Positions 22,657 through 34,125 of a DNA stretch of 64,000 nt are shown here, in pieces. How positions within the stretch are numbered: the stretch's first letter is position 1; the number at the start of each line of letters is the position of its first letter. The position numbers and the translations under genes are program-made. This DNA comes from Larix kaempferi (lineage: Eukaryota; Streptophyta; Pinopsida; Pinales; Pinaceae), in the NCBI GenBank assembly GCA_027924585.1, contig BSBM01001937.1, forward strand, positions 785,001 to 849,000, given 5' to 3'. Below the pieces are notes generated by a model. It was not told the DNA's origin. It made no database searches and saw only the letters and a list, made by a program, of their open reading frames with translations.

Positions 22657-24060
22657 ATGTAGTAGTAATGGAATGGGTACTATTTCTTGTGTGAGTGACA
22701 CAAGAATTAAATCTCATATTTTTAACGAGTAAATAACATATGTGAAGCCTCTTCTAGTTCACATACTTCTATAAATCTACTCGGTCTCATTCTGCAATTC
22801 AAGATAATTGTAGTTAACTTTTATAAATCTACTCGGTCTCATTCTGCAATTCAAGATAATTGTAGTTCTAGCTATTGTTAGGTAACCATATCTATCTCAC
22901 TACAAATTTGAAGGAAATATAATAATTTGAGGTTCATTTATGAGGAATATCTCTTAGTTGTAAAGTGATAAGGAGAGAATTCCCAACGACCAGAGAGCTA
23001 CACTCGACTATACAGCTAGAATGATGGATGCATGTGATCATGATCTCTTGGTTCAGCTTTGCACGAGACCTTGTTTAACGATCTAATGGTCTATGTATTC
23101 CTCGTATAGGTTTCCTTGCACAAGAACTCATGGACACTCGAGCTGGCATGGTAATGATGATAGATTAGCACATGAGAGAATTTTTTAATAGAAGAGAAAT
23201 AAGGAGTATTGATCATGTACCAAATGTAACAAATGAATGATAACACATCCTATAAAAGAAAAAATGTATAGGATTCGATGGTTACTCTTTTTCTCTTCTT
23301 TCCTATTATTATTCATAAACCCTAGACATGGAGGTGAGCAACTAGGATTTGTTAGAACTATATACTTATCCAACATGTCATGCCAATGAGATAGGTTTTA
23401 TTTATTTATTTTCCATTATCCCAACTTTCATAAGCAAATCAACCCAACATATTATCACTAGAAAGTGGAAATGTTGAATCCATTGCTTATTCCCAAATAG
23501 TAAACTATAGATTTTTCTACACTTATTCTCCACACGGGTTTGAGCCAATGTTGACAGTCATCCAACCTTTTACTTTGTTTATCTTCTACTTTGGATTGGT
23601 GGCTTAAAAAAAGGTATCGTAGTAGTGGAGTAGATCGTACATCGATTCCTGCAGAACAACTTCTTGGAGTTAAGGCACATCACTAGCAAGCGAGCTAGAA
23701 ATTCAAGTGTGCTTTGCCTGTCAAGCGATGTTTTGCAATGTTAACTCCTTTATTTCGGCCAATAAATTGTTTAACATATAGTAGTTTAAATATTAAATTT
23801 AAAGTTTGTTTTTAATATTGATTATTTATATATTTCTTGTATATTAATGAGCAATCTACTGTCCTTCCCCGCTACCGGCATATTCAAACTCACTGTGGTT
23901 GTTTCTGTAATTTATATTATTTATCTTGTGATGTTTCGTAAGTGATGACAAATATGAATGTATGGGTGAATAATTTATCAGTTATTCAACAGGTGGTGCA
24001 TGCATATATGGAATCCTAGTGGAATTAATCCAGGTGGTGCATGCATAATTGTCGATACCA
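22657..24060. other. Unassigned spacer with a 52-bp tandem duplication
   Basis: No gene is seen. A 52-bp unit (acttctataaatctactcgg onward) is duplicated at 22765-22867. The first 30 bases (22657-22686) are a perfect inverted match to 27556-27585. Near 23990-24080 the phrase gtgcatgcata is repeated three times. Confidence 0.6.
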
Positions 24061-24067
24061 ACTGGAA

Positions 24068-24469
24068 TCATGCATAATTGTCTGGACACCAACTAGATTC
24101 AACATATCTCGGAGAAAATATTGCTACATGCACGGAGGTTGTTCGAATAGCTCCTTTGATTTGAGGAGTTAAATTTTTTCCCCGTTGCAATTCGAAATCG
24201 TCCAGAAAAGCTCTTAATCCAACCCTTTTTTCGTGCATTGAGGCAAGAGTAGAGATGGCTGGCCAGGCCTTTTTTCGTGTTAGGCCCCGATGGTTTATGA
24301 ATACTTGATAAAAATTATTCGCGCTTCCATTTGAGGTGGAGGTAAAGGTGGATGTGGATGCTAAGGATATAGTGCCACGATCTGTAAGGCTTTCTGTTTG
24401 ATTCAGAGTAACAAACAAAGCAGGAATCGAGATGTTTACCTCAATATTTTCGTCGTCCTTGTCTGAATG
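24068..24469 (-). pseudogene. TIR-domain fragment of a resistance-type gene
   Basis: The minus strand is open from a stop near 24469 and holds FYQVFINHRG, LRAFLDDFELQRGKNL, QIKGAIRTTSVHVAIFSPRY and ESSW in TIR order, typical of gymnosperm TIR-NBS-LRR proteins. The ~22 residues between the first two boxes match the family only in another frame (PNTKKGLASHLYSCL). This implies a one-base loss near 24286 and a compensating one-base gain near 24222. The reading stops right after ESSWCPDNYA, where ELVxM would be expected, and no NB-ARC or LRR follows. There is no ATG at the start. It is a truncated, frame-swapped pseudogene unrelated to its repeat neighbours. Confidence 0.85.
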
Positions 24470-24483
24470 ATCTCACATGTGCA

Positions 24484-26690
24484 AAAATGATCTTCCATCG
24501 CGAGCGACCCAAGAAGCCTACTTCAGGAGCCAAGGCCCTTGATATCTTCTTGTTTTATGAAGGTCTCATTCATGGACGCCAAGTCTATGAGGCATCATTG
24601 AAGGTCCAAGGCTACTGAATTAATCCCATAATCATTGTCATGTCCCTAATATGTGTTTAAGGTTCACAATACCTCCTAATGACACTCATATTAAGAATGG
24701 GAGACCGAGGATCCCCTATAAAGGTAATGTGCAGTAGTTTGAGACCACATTCATTGTCCTTTAGGTTCAAGATCATTATTCATAACATTATTCCATTTAT
24801 TTCATCACTCGACCAATGTCAAAGATCTAAACTTCATCTATGATGATAAATTCCTATTAAAGTTATCTCAAAAGAATGCCTACATAAATTAGGTGATGTG
24901 GCTAGGGTCGTGTGTGCTAAAACCATAAATTAGGTAATGTGGCTAGGGTTGTGTGTGCTAGTTTTATATCTCATTCATGTCTCTTCATCTAGAAGGTAGT
25001 TACTTAGGGCCTTAGGCCCTTGATTTCACTCCCCTCCCTCCCCCAACCAAACTCAAACCAAACTCAAAGCCTTATGGTCGATCCATGTTGGGTAGTTCCT
25101 CCTAAAGACATTCACATTCCCAATCAGATTCCAAAGCTCCCTTACATAGTTAATGCATTGTGGTTGGAGAATCTTCCATGACCATAAAGACAAATAATCA
25201 TAATTTGTGGCCCTAGGTCATTGATTTTATCCCCTAACATTATGAAAGCAATGATACACATTTGCGAGTCAAAATACCTCCTAATGGTGCTCATGTATTT
25301 TTAGATGGAGGACATATATCCCTTATAGATGCCATGTGTCGTGGTCCGGGAACTCATTCATAGATGGTGAGATAGAGATCCTTCATATATGCACTAATTC
25401 ACTTGTTTTCATTCTTTTCCCATTGTAAAGGCCCAAATATCGGTCTCTGGTGCCAAATACCTCCTAAAAAAGATCATGTTCATAGTGGGAGACCAAATAT
25501 TGCCTAGAGCGGTCATGTGTGTTTACTTGAGGCCTTGTTCATGGAAACCGGGCCTAATTTCATCCCTCTACAATTGTCATGGCCATGATACATGTTTTTG
25601 GTGCACAATACCTCTTAAAGATGCTCATGTTTCCACATAGAGATCAAATATAGCCTATATAGGTGTATGTGGTGTGCAATAATGCCTAACACTCATAGCC
25701 ATAGTTGGATTCAAAAGATCCATTACATAGGCTATGAGTAGTGGTTGAAAGCTTCTTCCATAGCCATCAAGCCTGAGAAGCATCATTCATGACCCAAAGC
25801 CCTTGATTCCATCCCTTGATATTATGAAGGCCTTATTACATATCTTTTGTGTGCAAAACCTCATACCATAGCTCATGTAATTTCAATTGGAGGTCAAAGA
25901 TTATAACCATCATGTGTGGTAGTTTGAGGCCATGCGGGATTCACTTGAAAACCAATATCATAGCACGTGGGTTCATATTGGGGATTAAAAAATACTTAAA
26001 ATGAAGTTCAACATATTCAATTTTAATAAGGATGTGAGTGGGAGTTTTACAATAAACTAGGGGTATACATGTTGTGGGTTCAACTAATCTACAATTTTTT
26101 TTCTTGGAGATTTGGGGGGGGGTTGTGGGGGGCACGGGATGTATGGATGAGGGTTAGTAATGAAAATAAAATTTTCTTTGTGAGTTTTTTTATGCAAGTG
26201 AAGAAACACACAAAGGAAAAGAGAGATATATTTAAACTAATCCTTGTACCTTATATAAATTCCCAATAAACTATCAAATTTTCTAAATAACAAATAGAAA
26301 TTACTATGAATTTCATAACAGAATGATCTAAAGTTGAAATGATATTTTGATTTATAAGAAACATGTTTGATGCTTTTGACTAAAAGCTTAAGTATCATAT
26401 GATAAACAACATTTTCCAAAGTAGATGTGAGATACATATGTAAAATATTGAGACCAATATACTAGGTGTAGAAATAATAAGAGGTTATAAAAATGTTGTG
26501 CAAAAAACAATGCTTACAATATCTAGAAAAAAATGAGGGTTTATTTTATTTGGAAACATGTATTGCGAGGGGGTATTAACATTTACATATTGAGAGGTAG
26601 GAGAAAAAATGGGGATGTCATTTAATGCTCTATGAATGCATATGATATGCCATAGGTTTATTGAATGAATCTACTATGTACCTGTTATCA
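24484..26690. repeat. Decayed ~185-bp tandem array, copy C
   Basis: It starts catcgcgagcgaccc, matching 2757, and follows array A through the same anchors to the cacgggatgtatgg stretch near 26130. It continues, with copy D at 37740-38452, into a longer tail than A and B retain. It has its own 45-bp duplication near 24880-24960 and a small duplication of aaccaaactc near 25045. No gene is seen. Confidence 0.7.
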
Positions 26691-27109
26691 CTCAAAGTGT
26701 AGCTACAACCAAAGGCATCCTATCTGGGACAGTAGAGGTAGGGTAGCTAACCAAGTGACACCGCAAGGGCCTCGTCCACTATCGTAAAGGGGTAGTTGTC
26801 ACACTGGATGGGCTCTTGTCACTTTAGATCAAGATAATGCAAGATCAAGGGAGAGACCCTTACTAGCCAATGAGGGCTAGCGACCCAACACAAGGTACTC
26901 TGAAGGTTAGGAATAATGCACAAGAGTAGATCTTGGTGGATAAGACTAGATCTAGGATAATGTAGTGGTGTATGGGAGTTAAGAGTAGGTTGAGGAAGCT
27001 CAGGTAAGGATAAATGCTCAACCGTGGAAAAAATATATCACTATTGAAGTTTAAGCTAGATCTAGATAGATCTAGAGTCAAATGAACAATGATGTAAAAC
27101 CCCATAGCC
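26691..27109. other. Unassigned sequence
   Basis: No ORF, repeat or RNA feature recognised. The text is slightly richer in GC than its surroundings, with several agatctagat-like stretches near 26930-27075. Confidence 0.45.
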
Positions 27110-28050
27110 AACACTACTTAATGATTTTTCCAAATTGTCCACAACGAAAAACAAAATCCTATCCAACCTCTCTTTAAGAGAACAAAAGTTGGGGAATATA
27201 AAATGATGACTTGCCATTCACTCCAGCTACACTCACATGGTCTTCTCACCCGTTTATTAAAAAAAAAGAGTTCTGCGTAATAGGGATAGAGACCTGCTTC
27301 ATGTAAAAATATCCTCCACAATATTGAATATGTAAAAATATCCTCCACAATCATTGAATTACGTCTAACATTTGCAATTAAAACGTGGCAGAAGTCAGGG
27401 ACGTTCTAAGGCATTGTACTTATTCACTTATTCAAATATTAATCATGACGTAAACAATTTTTTGGGCCAATGCTATATCACAACTTTCAAGTTTTTCTTC
27501 AACCACCAAACCAAGAAATAGAAAACTAATAATAATGATTGATTTCCTTAACCATGAAATAGTACCCATTCCATTACTACTACATCCAAAGAATTAAATC
27601 AATAATATTTATTTGGGCCAATGCTATATCACAACTTTCAAGTTTTTCTTCAACCACCAAACCAAGAAATAGAAAACTAATAATAATGATTGATTTCCTT
27701 AACCATGAAATAGTAATAATAATTAGATATTAAAAAACAGTCAACAAACATTTCTCTTAATTTTATGAAGAAGGAAACATAACAACTTCATAACAAATTA
27801 AGATACTAGAACATCACAAGATAGCACAAACCATGATTGTAAACATTACTCATAGACCAATTCTCCTCTATATATTTACTTAATATATGACATACTTAGT
27901 ATATTGTCTTTGGAGACTTGATAGCCCACACAAAAAGAATGATCTCATTCAAAAAATATGGTTGCAGCAAATGCTTGTAGAGTGGGCTTGCCCTTAATTA
28001 TACTTGTGAAGGTAAACAATGCCCCTTTTCCATGGGTATTATAGTGAGGA
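27110..28050 (+). repeat. Germin-like locus remnant: promoter joined to intron, exon 1 missing
   Basis: Positions 27110-27470 match 47850-48215, the region upstream of the germin-like exon 1, sharing ttctcacccgtttattaaaa, gagttctgcgtaatagggat and atatcctccacaatc. From about 27472 the text instead matches the intron copies A and B (cacaactttcaagttttt, accaccaaaccaagaaata) up to ~28030. TATA box, ATG and exon 1 are therefore deleted. A ~90-bp piece of the intron match (from gggccaatgctatatcac) is duplicated at 27472-27566 and 27614-27708, with a ~48-bp filler between. Confidence 0.7.
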
Positions 28051-29279
28051 GGAACACCCTCCGAATTTAAGAAAACTAAACATGGCAGCAATTCTATATT
28101 TTCCAACCGATGGATGTACTACAAACTATAACTGTCACTTCTAAATAGTCAAAATTTTTGCAAACCCTCGATCATTCATTTCCTTTCTGTGAACAAAATC
28201 TCATATACATGAAAAAGCTGGAGAAAAATTTTCACTTTCGATGGCTTCTGCAAGGAATCAATCTTCATATTTATCCCTCTTTCAGGTGAACTCCAGAGTT
28301 TCGACGTAAATTTCCGCATTAACATGCCAGTTTGTTGCATTTTCCTGGAATTGTGTCGAAATGGCCTTTCTAAGTTACTTAGACTGGATTTTGATGCACT
28401 CTTAATGATTTGTTTTTGTTTTCGGTTAGTAATGCTTCTTAATTTATTGGAGAGGTCTGACATCTTTTGTTATTATTCTACGTCCATACATTTTCAATTT
28501 TCAAATTTTAAATTTTGAAAATAATATTATAAAATGATATAATTTAATAATATTGATAATTTTTTTTTGATTTTAAATAAAATAAAATAAAAATTATAAA
28601 ATTATTATTAATTATGTAAAATAAAAATAATAAAAATATTGTAAAAGATCACATACATAAATATCTAAAGTAGATTTTTGCGTGTCTTCTCCAAATTAAC
28701 TCACCACTAAAGGACCACTAAAAGAGTAGGAATTGACTAAATTTTATTTTTCCTTGATATGTAAATATATATTTTATTGCATGAATAAAAATCTAAATCA
28801 ATCTTAATTACCATCAACTTATTAAATCAGAAATCTATGACATGTCTTATTCTGTATTTTAAAATTGGATGAAGACACTTTCATAACATAATATGAAAAG
28901 TGTGAAAGAATAATATCAAATTTAAAAACTTTATTTACTACCATTAATATTTATATAACACTATCGCATATATTTGCCAAAGATAATGATATTTTATACA
29001 TATTATCGGAGTGAGCTTACTCCCATATTATCGCATATATTTGTCAAACATAATGATATTTCATTCATATTTATTTTATATAGAAATTATAGAAGCTTCA
29101 ACATATATGGTTTAATATGGTTTGATTTTTAGTTTAAATTATAAATGTAAATACTGTAATTTTATTTCATTATATATACTTCAAAATGTATATTAAAGTT
29201 TTTAATATTGATTATGCTTTTATTGTGTTGATAAGCATTTTATAAGGGAGAAGTGTAATTTCATGTTCAAATGAGACAC
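28051..29279. other. Unassigned, very AT-rich sequence
   Basis: A 95-codon minus-strand frame at 28176-28463 has no recognisable motif and I do not call it a gene. From 28500 to 29230 the sequence is almost pure A and T with poly-T and taataa-like stretches. A ttatcgcatatatttg phrase occurs twice, near 28963 and 29030. Confidence 0.5.
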
Positions 29280-30950
29280 ATGGCATTTTAATAAAATATT
29301 AACCGGGGAAGCAAGTTTAAAGGGATCATTTTGGATCCTGGAAGAAATGTAGTATAAACTTTTGAATGGGTCTAGGAAATGCCAAAAACAATAAGCAGAG
29401 CATTAAGCCCTCTATAAAGGACTTGTGAACGATGTTTCTCTTGGAATCCAATCAATTGCCATCATTGGAGACTACCTATTAATTATGTCTCAAGCCAGGA
29501 AAATAAAGGATCTTGAAGACAAGATAGTGAGAAGGTTGCAAAAGCATATCAATAGGCTTCTAAATAAAATCTCTATGTTCAGTTTTTTCATGTGAAACGA
29601 GAAAACAGTAAAAAATACATCAACTCGCAAACAATGCATCCCTTTTGACAAGAAGGGGCATGATTAAAAATGGGGGTCACAAACCTTATGTTGGCTCCCC
29701 TAAGGATTCAAAGGCATAATTATGTTCTAAGGTTACACTTTTCAACTCCATGATGGATTTGGGGTTTAAAGTTAGGTCAAGAGCATTTGATCGAACCTCC
29801 ATGAGATTGGTCCCATCCTCATTAAATGGTAATAGTCATCGTTCTTTGACATTAGCGTAGGACATAATGAACCAAGTGTTATAGCAGATGGAGGATCCCT
29901 TGGCTAGATTGGCCACGAGGAGGGTTCAAGTTTCATTATTATTTGTTCCTTCCTTTGTACGATTCATCATTTCATTTCGCACTTGCAAGTTTAGAGCCAA
30001 GAGGGAGAAGACTAGAGTGTGTTGCAATTTGGGGATGGTGTTGCAGGATGAAAAGAGGTAGACACCTTCCCCTATGCCCCGAGGGAGTGGCATCTGGGTG
30101 TAGAATTTGTTGGGCGAGAGGAGGATAACCTATAAAAACTAATTTGGAGGTCTCGTTCAGGATCCGTCCTGTTTTTAAGTTGGGAATCTTGGGACTTTGG
30201 AACTTTGAGGGGCTTGTTTTGTTTGGAAATTATGAAGTCGGAGGTGGGATTGGAAAAAAATTGTCGGAGCTCTTTGATGGAATAAGAGATGATCAAGCAT
30301 ACATTTAAGATACACGTAGTATTTTATGTTGGATGAACTCACATATGGAGGGATTGCTTGAAGTTGTTCATCAAATAACAACTCATATGCCCTCTTTAGA
30401 CTCTCACCGAGATGATATTGAGCCAGTTGTTAATTAGATTACATCTCATATGTTTTTTTAGATACTCGCCTTGATGATGTGGAAGGAAACATTCAAGTCT
30501 AGGGAGCTCAAATTGATAAAATTATGGGCACCCTGGAATATCATGAGGATATCCTAGTGGTAAAATAGCCTAAAATTACTAATTACTATAAATGCAAGGA
30601 AAATGATGATACTACGGTTCACTAGCCCACCCATGCAGCAATGACCATTTCTAGCTTGGAGGAGCGCATCGAAGAAAATGCAAATGAACAAGTTATAGAT
30701 TATGGACACAAATCCACCTAATTTTAAGTTTATGCTCTCTTTTTTCCAACTATTGTTAGGCCAGTATGTTAAAATTTATAGTAGTATTGTAGTAGCTAGT
30801 CATATGGGAAGAGTTTTAAGACTTTGGATGATTGTATATGGATTGGCTAGAATTTCTAAAAACATTATAAGCTCTGTTTTGAACAAAAGTTGTGTAAATT
30901 TTTGATGAGATGATCTCTTTCAACTATTTATAATACCATCTTATTCGTTC
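29280..30950 (+). other. Degenerate coding-like sequence, possible old retroelement
   Basis: Composition rises in G and several broken frames look coding-like, but stops and shifts are frequent. Around 30340-30545, two imperfect copies of a segment reading roughly HQITTHMPSLDSHRDDIE are followed by a helix-like stretch (AQIDKIMGTLEYHEDI), which could be a gag or coiled-coil relic. The end near 30945, gttctagttaaaaaaaat, resembles the tail of a LINE. Neither LTRs nor a polymerase are visible, so the class is undecided. Confidence 0.35.
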
Positions 30951-31260
30951 TAGTTAAAAAAAATATTAAGTAAAAATAAATTTAAAATTTTGGCTCTAAC
31001 CTAAAGTCCAAAACAAAGATATATGTGCTCCAATTAATTAAAACTAAAAAATGATTGAAAATTTGGATACTTATTTCTTTGCAATGGGATATGTCCAAGT
31101 ATCAAGTTTTGTTTGGTTACGTCTAAATACTTACTTGATATGACTATTATGGAATTTTTCACATCTCTACATCTTTGATATTTACATGTTTTGTTATAAT
31201 CATGGTGGCATTCATCTTTTATGGTTTTATTATAATATATTTTTATCACCATTATATATT

Positions 31261-31396
31261 CATCTTAACTTTGGATCTATTATGTGCTGATAGGGATCAA
31301 ATCCCTTAAGGTGGAAAATTTTCCTTAAGTTTTGGCCCGTTAAATAAGGTTTGTATTTGATCCCTATCTACCCATAATAAATCTAAGGTTGAGATG
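31261..31396. repeat. Small hairpin element (MITE-like)
   Basis: Arms of 42 bases (31261-31302 and 31355-31396) are inverted copies, starting catcttaactttggatct on the left. About five mismatches are seen. An inner palindrome around ccttaagg adds to the fold. No clear target duplication is visible, so its status as a transposon is uncertain. Confidence 0.55.
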
Positions 31397-31484
31397 GATC
31401 TATGCTTGTAATTCACTTTGTATAATTATGTATTTTTGTAATGTATTTTTTACTACTTGATTTTATTTCTTTGGACCATGAAAA

Positions 31485-31742
31485 AATAACTTATCGCATA
31501 TTTTAATAAATTCACAATTTATACATATTTAAAAACTTAAAATTAATACTCTATAAATTAATAAAATTACCACTCTTAAAATTAACCTCTTCCATGGTGA
31601 GCGACACTAAGAATATTAATTCAAGAGCCAAGGCCCTTGATATCTTCTAGTATTATGAATTCCTCTATACATGCATGTAGCATGTAATAACTCCTACCAG
31701 TGCTCATGTATTTTAATGGAAGACTAGTGATACCCTACAATG
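31485..31742. repeat. Tandem array copy E, left of a solo LTR
   Basis: The first ~100 bases match 2655-2756 (cacaatttatacatatttaa) and the next match the array start (cctcttccatggtgagcgac). The array unit is cut at gataccctacaatg by the solo LTR and resumes at 33222. Confidence 0.65.
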
Positions 31743-33221
31743 TGTTGAAAATACAACATCAGGAGACATTCTCCAAACCAATCTTGTGTAGTCAAGATTG
31801 ATCCTCTCGTATAGAGGTGAGCACTTTGATTTTCTTTTGTGTAAAGGTTATTCCTCCCATATAGAGGTAATTGATCAAGGTAATGATGTTGTAAATTCTT
31901 GTTGGAAAAGGCTCCGAACTTGTGTGTATCAACTCATGATTATCATGTGAACCTTCTGGATAAAGGTATCCATGAGATGGACCTCCCGTATAGAGGTGGA
32001 CCTTCCGTATAAAATTCATGCTTTACTTGTTAAAATGATTTAATGTGGTGTGATATATTATTAACCATGATCATCAGATTTATATTAAGTCTCCTTTAGA
32101 GATTGATAACCTCTAAAGTGAATTACTTTAGCATATGATCATTTGGTCTGGAATAATATAATATGATCACAACATCCAATAATTCTTCTCAGTATAATGT
32201 AATGTGATGGATAATTAAAGTTAGCAGATATTGACCATGCAGTAAGAGATAAAGAAATAAAAAGATAAAGCATAGAGATGAAGAGAATATGAAATTTCCC
32301 ATGCCGACACTTCAGCTAATTAAAGAGAACTCAAATTATTAAAGCTTCAGTTAAGTATCAATGCTCCAGTTAAAGCATCAGTTAAAGATATGTCTCAGTT
32401 AACTAAATAACTCACAATGGTCACTTCAAGTAAATAAATCAGCATGATTTCATTTAACTAAGTGTTAAATAAAACATACTAGTTAACTAAAGTATTTTCA
32501 CTTTAGTTAAACTAAAAGATGACACTTTAGTTAAAGAGAGTTAACTAAGTGACAACAAATAAGATCTAGTTAACTAAGTGTTATTGCTTGACGATACTTA
32601 TGTTAAACTAAAATATGACACGTGAGTTGTGACACTTGCATGTCGACACTTAATTTAGCCACCTAACTAAGTGTGAAACCTTTCAGTTAAGAGGCAAGTT
32701 CATGAAGCACTGCATGAGAAGTGGGGCACACCACTCCATGCAAGAGTAATACATCCAGTTTGAGGGCGAGTTTATCCTGAAGTTAGAAGTTAAAAATAGA
32801 AGACAAGAATGTATAAATATGATATACAATATTGTTGAATCTAGTGTGAAGCGAATTCTCTTCTCCATTGAAGGCAAGTCACTTCTTTTTGTGCAGTGTA
32901 TTGTTTGTGCTTGCTATTGTTTTGTTGGGCACACATCCGATTGATCTCTCTTCTCTATTGCTTATGTATCTTCACCAAGAAGTTTGGTGATCTCTTATCT
33001 TCCGAACACAATCTGCTATGTTGTAAAAGAAATCATTCTCTTCTATCCATTATATTATATTGAGAAGAATTGTTGGGGTTTTTGTTCTCATAATTTTGAG
33101 GATTTTCCCCAGGGTATATCTTGTGTTATGGTTGTATGAATTTCATGGATTGAATTGTCCCATTGCTTCAAGTCTCTTCATCTAAAATAATTAAATATAA
33201 AAGCTCAACCAAATTTCAACA
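31743..33221 (+). mobile_element. Solo LTR
   Basis: A 1479-bp segment starts TGTTGAAAATAC and ends TTTCAACA. It is flanked by the 5-bp duplication CAATG (31738-31742 and 33222-33226) and interrupts an array unit that reads continuously when it is removed. It contains serial cctcccgtatagaggt motifs near 31800-32010 and many gttaactaa motifs near 32340-32680. There is a TATA-like tgtataaatatg at 32811. No internal coding region, primer site or purine tract adjoins it, so the interior was probably lost by LTR-LTR recombination. I infer plus orientation from the TATA-like site and the ttttccccagg-type end shared with Copia LTRs. Confidence 0.85.
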
Positions 33222-34125
33222 CAATGGTCATGTGTGGTGGTTTACAGTATCATTCATGGATGTTGATCCTATGCAGCCCCATTCAATTCCTAAGGTCGTT
33301 GAATTCATCCAATAACCAATTTCATGTCCCTGATATATGTTTCAGATGCACAATGCCTCCTAATGACACTCGTATGATGAACGAGAGACCAAATATCCCC
33401 TATAGAGGTAATGCGTAGTAGTTTGTGACCTCATTCATGGTACTTGAGGTTCAATATTGTTATTCATAGCATTAGGCCCTTTATATCATCACTCGACCAA
33501 TGTCAAAGAGCTAAACTTGATACATGATGATAAATTCCTATTAAATTTATCTCAATATAATGCCTACATAAATTAGGTGATGTGCCTAGGGTCATGTGTG
33601 GTGGTTTTAGGTCTCATCCATGTCTCTTTATTTAGAAGAGAATTACTTAGGGCCTTAAGCCCTTTATTTCACCCTCCTCCCTCTCCCAACCAAACTCAAA
33701 GCCTTATGTTTGACCCATGTTAGCTAGTTCCTCCTAATAATATTCACATTCCCAAGCAGAGTGTAAAGCTCACTTACATAGTTCATGTGTTGTGGTTGGA
33801 GAATATTCCATGACCATAAAGATAAACAATCATAATTTATTCCCTTAGGTCATTGAATTTATCCCCTAACATTATTAAAGAAATTATATATGGCTGTGGT
33901 TCACAATACCTCCAAATGGTGCTCATGTATTTTTATTTGGAGGACAAATATCCCTTATAGATGCCACGTGTTGTGGTTCAGGAACTCATTTATAGATGGT
34001 GAGATCTATATATCCTCGATATATGCACTAATTCACTTGTTTTCATTCTTTACCCATTGCAAAGCCCCAAATATTGGGCTATGGTGCCAAATACCTCCTA
34101 AAAAATATCATATTCTCATTGGGAG
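33222..34125. repeat. Tandem array copy F, right of the solo LTR
   Basis: It continues array E (gtcatgtgtggtggttt) and aligns with about 2860-3700 of array A, including catcactcgaccaatgtcaa and cataaattaggtgatgtgcc. It is cut at gggag by the Gypsy LTR at 34126. Confidence 0.65.

Noticed and set aside
28176-28463. 95-codon minus-strand frame
   Set aside because: No recognisable motif, and it lies at the edge of an AT-rich desert with no paralogous copy in the window.
31261-31396. Hairpin considered as a microRNA precursor
   Set aside because: The fold is plausible, but the arms look like terminal inverted repeats and nothing in the sequence marks a mature small RNA; small-RNA reads would be needed.
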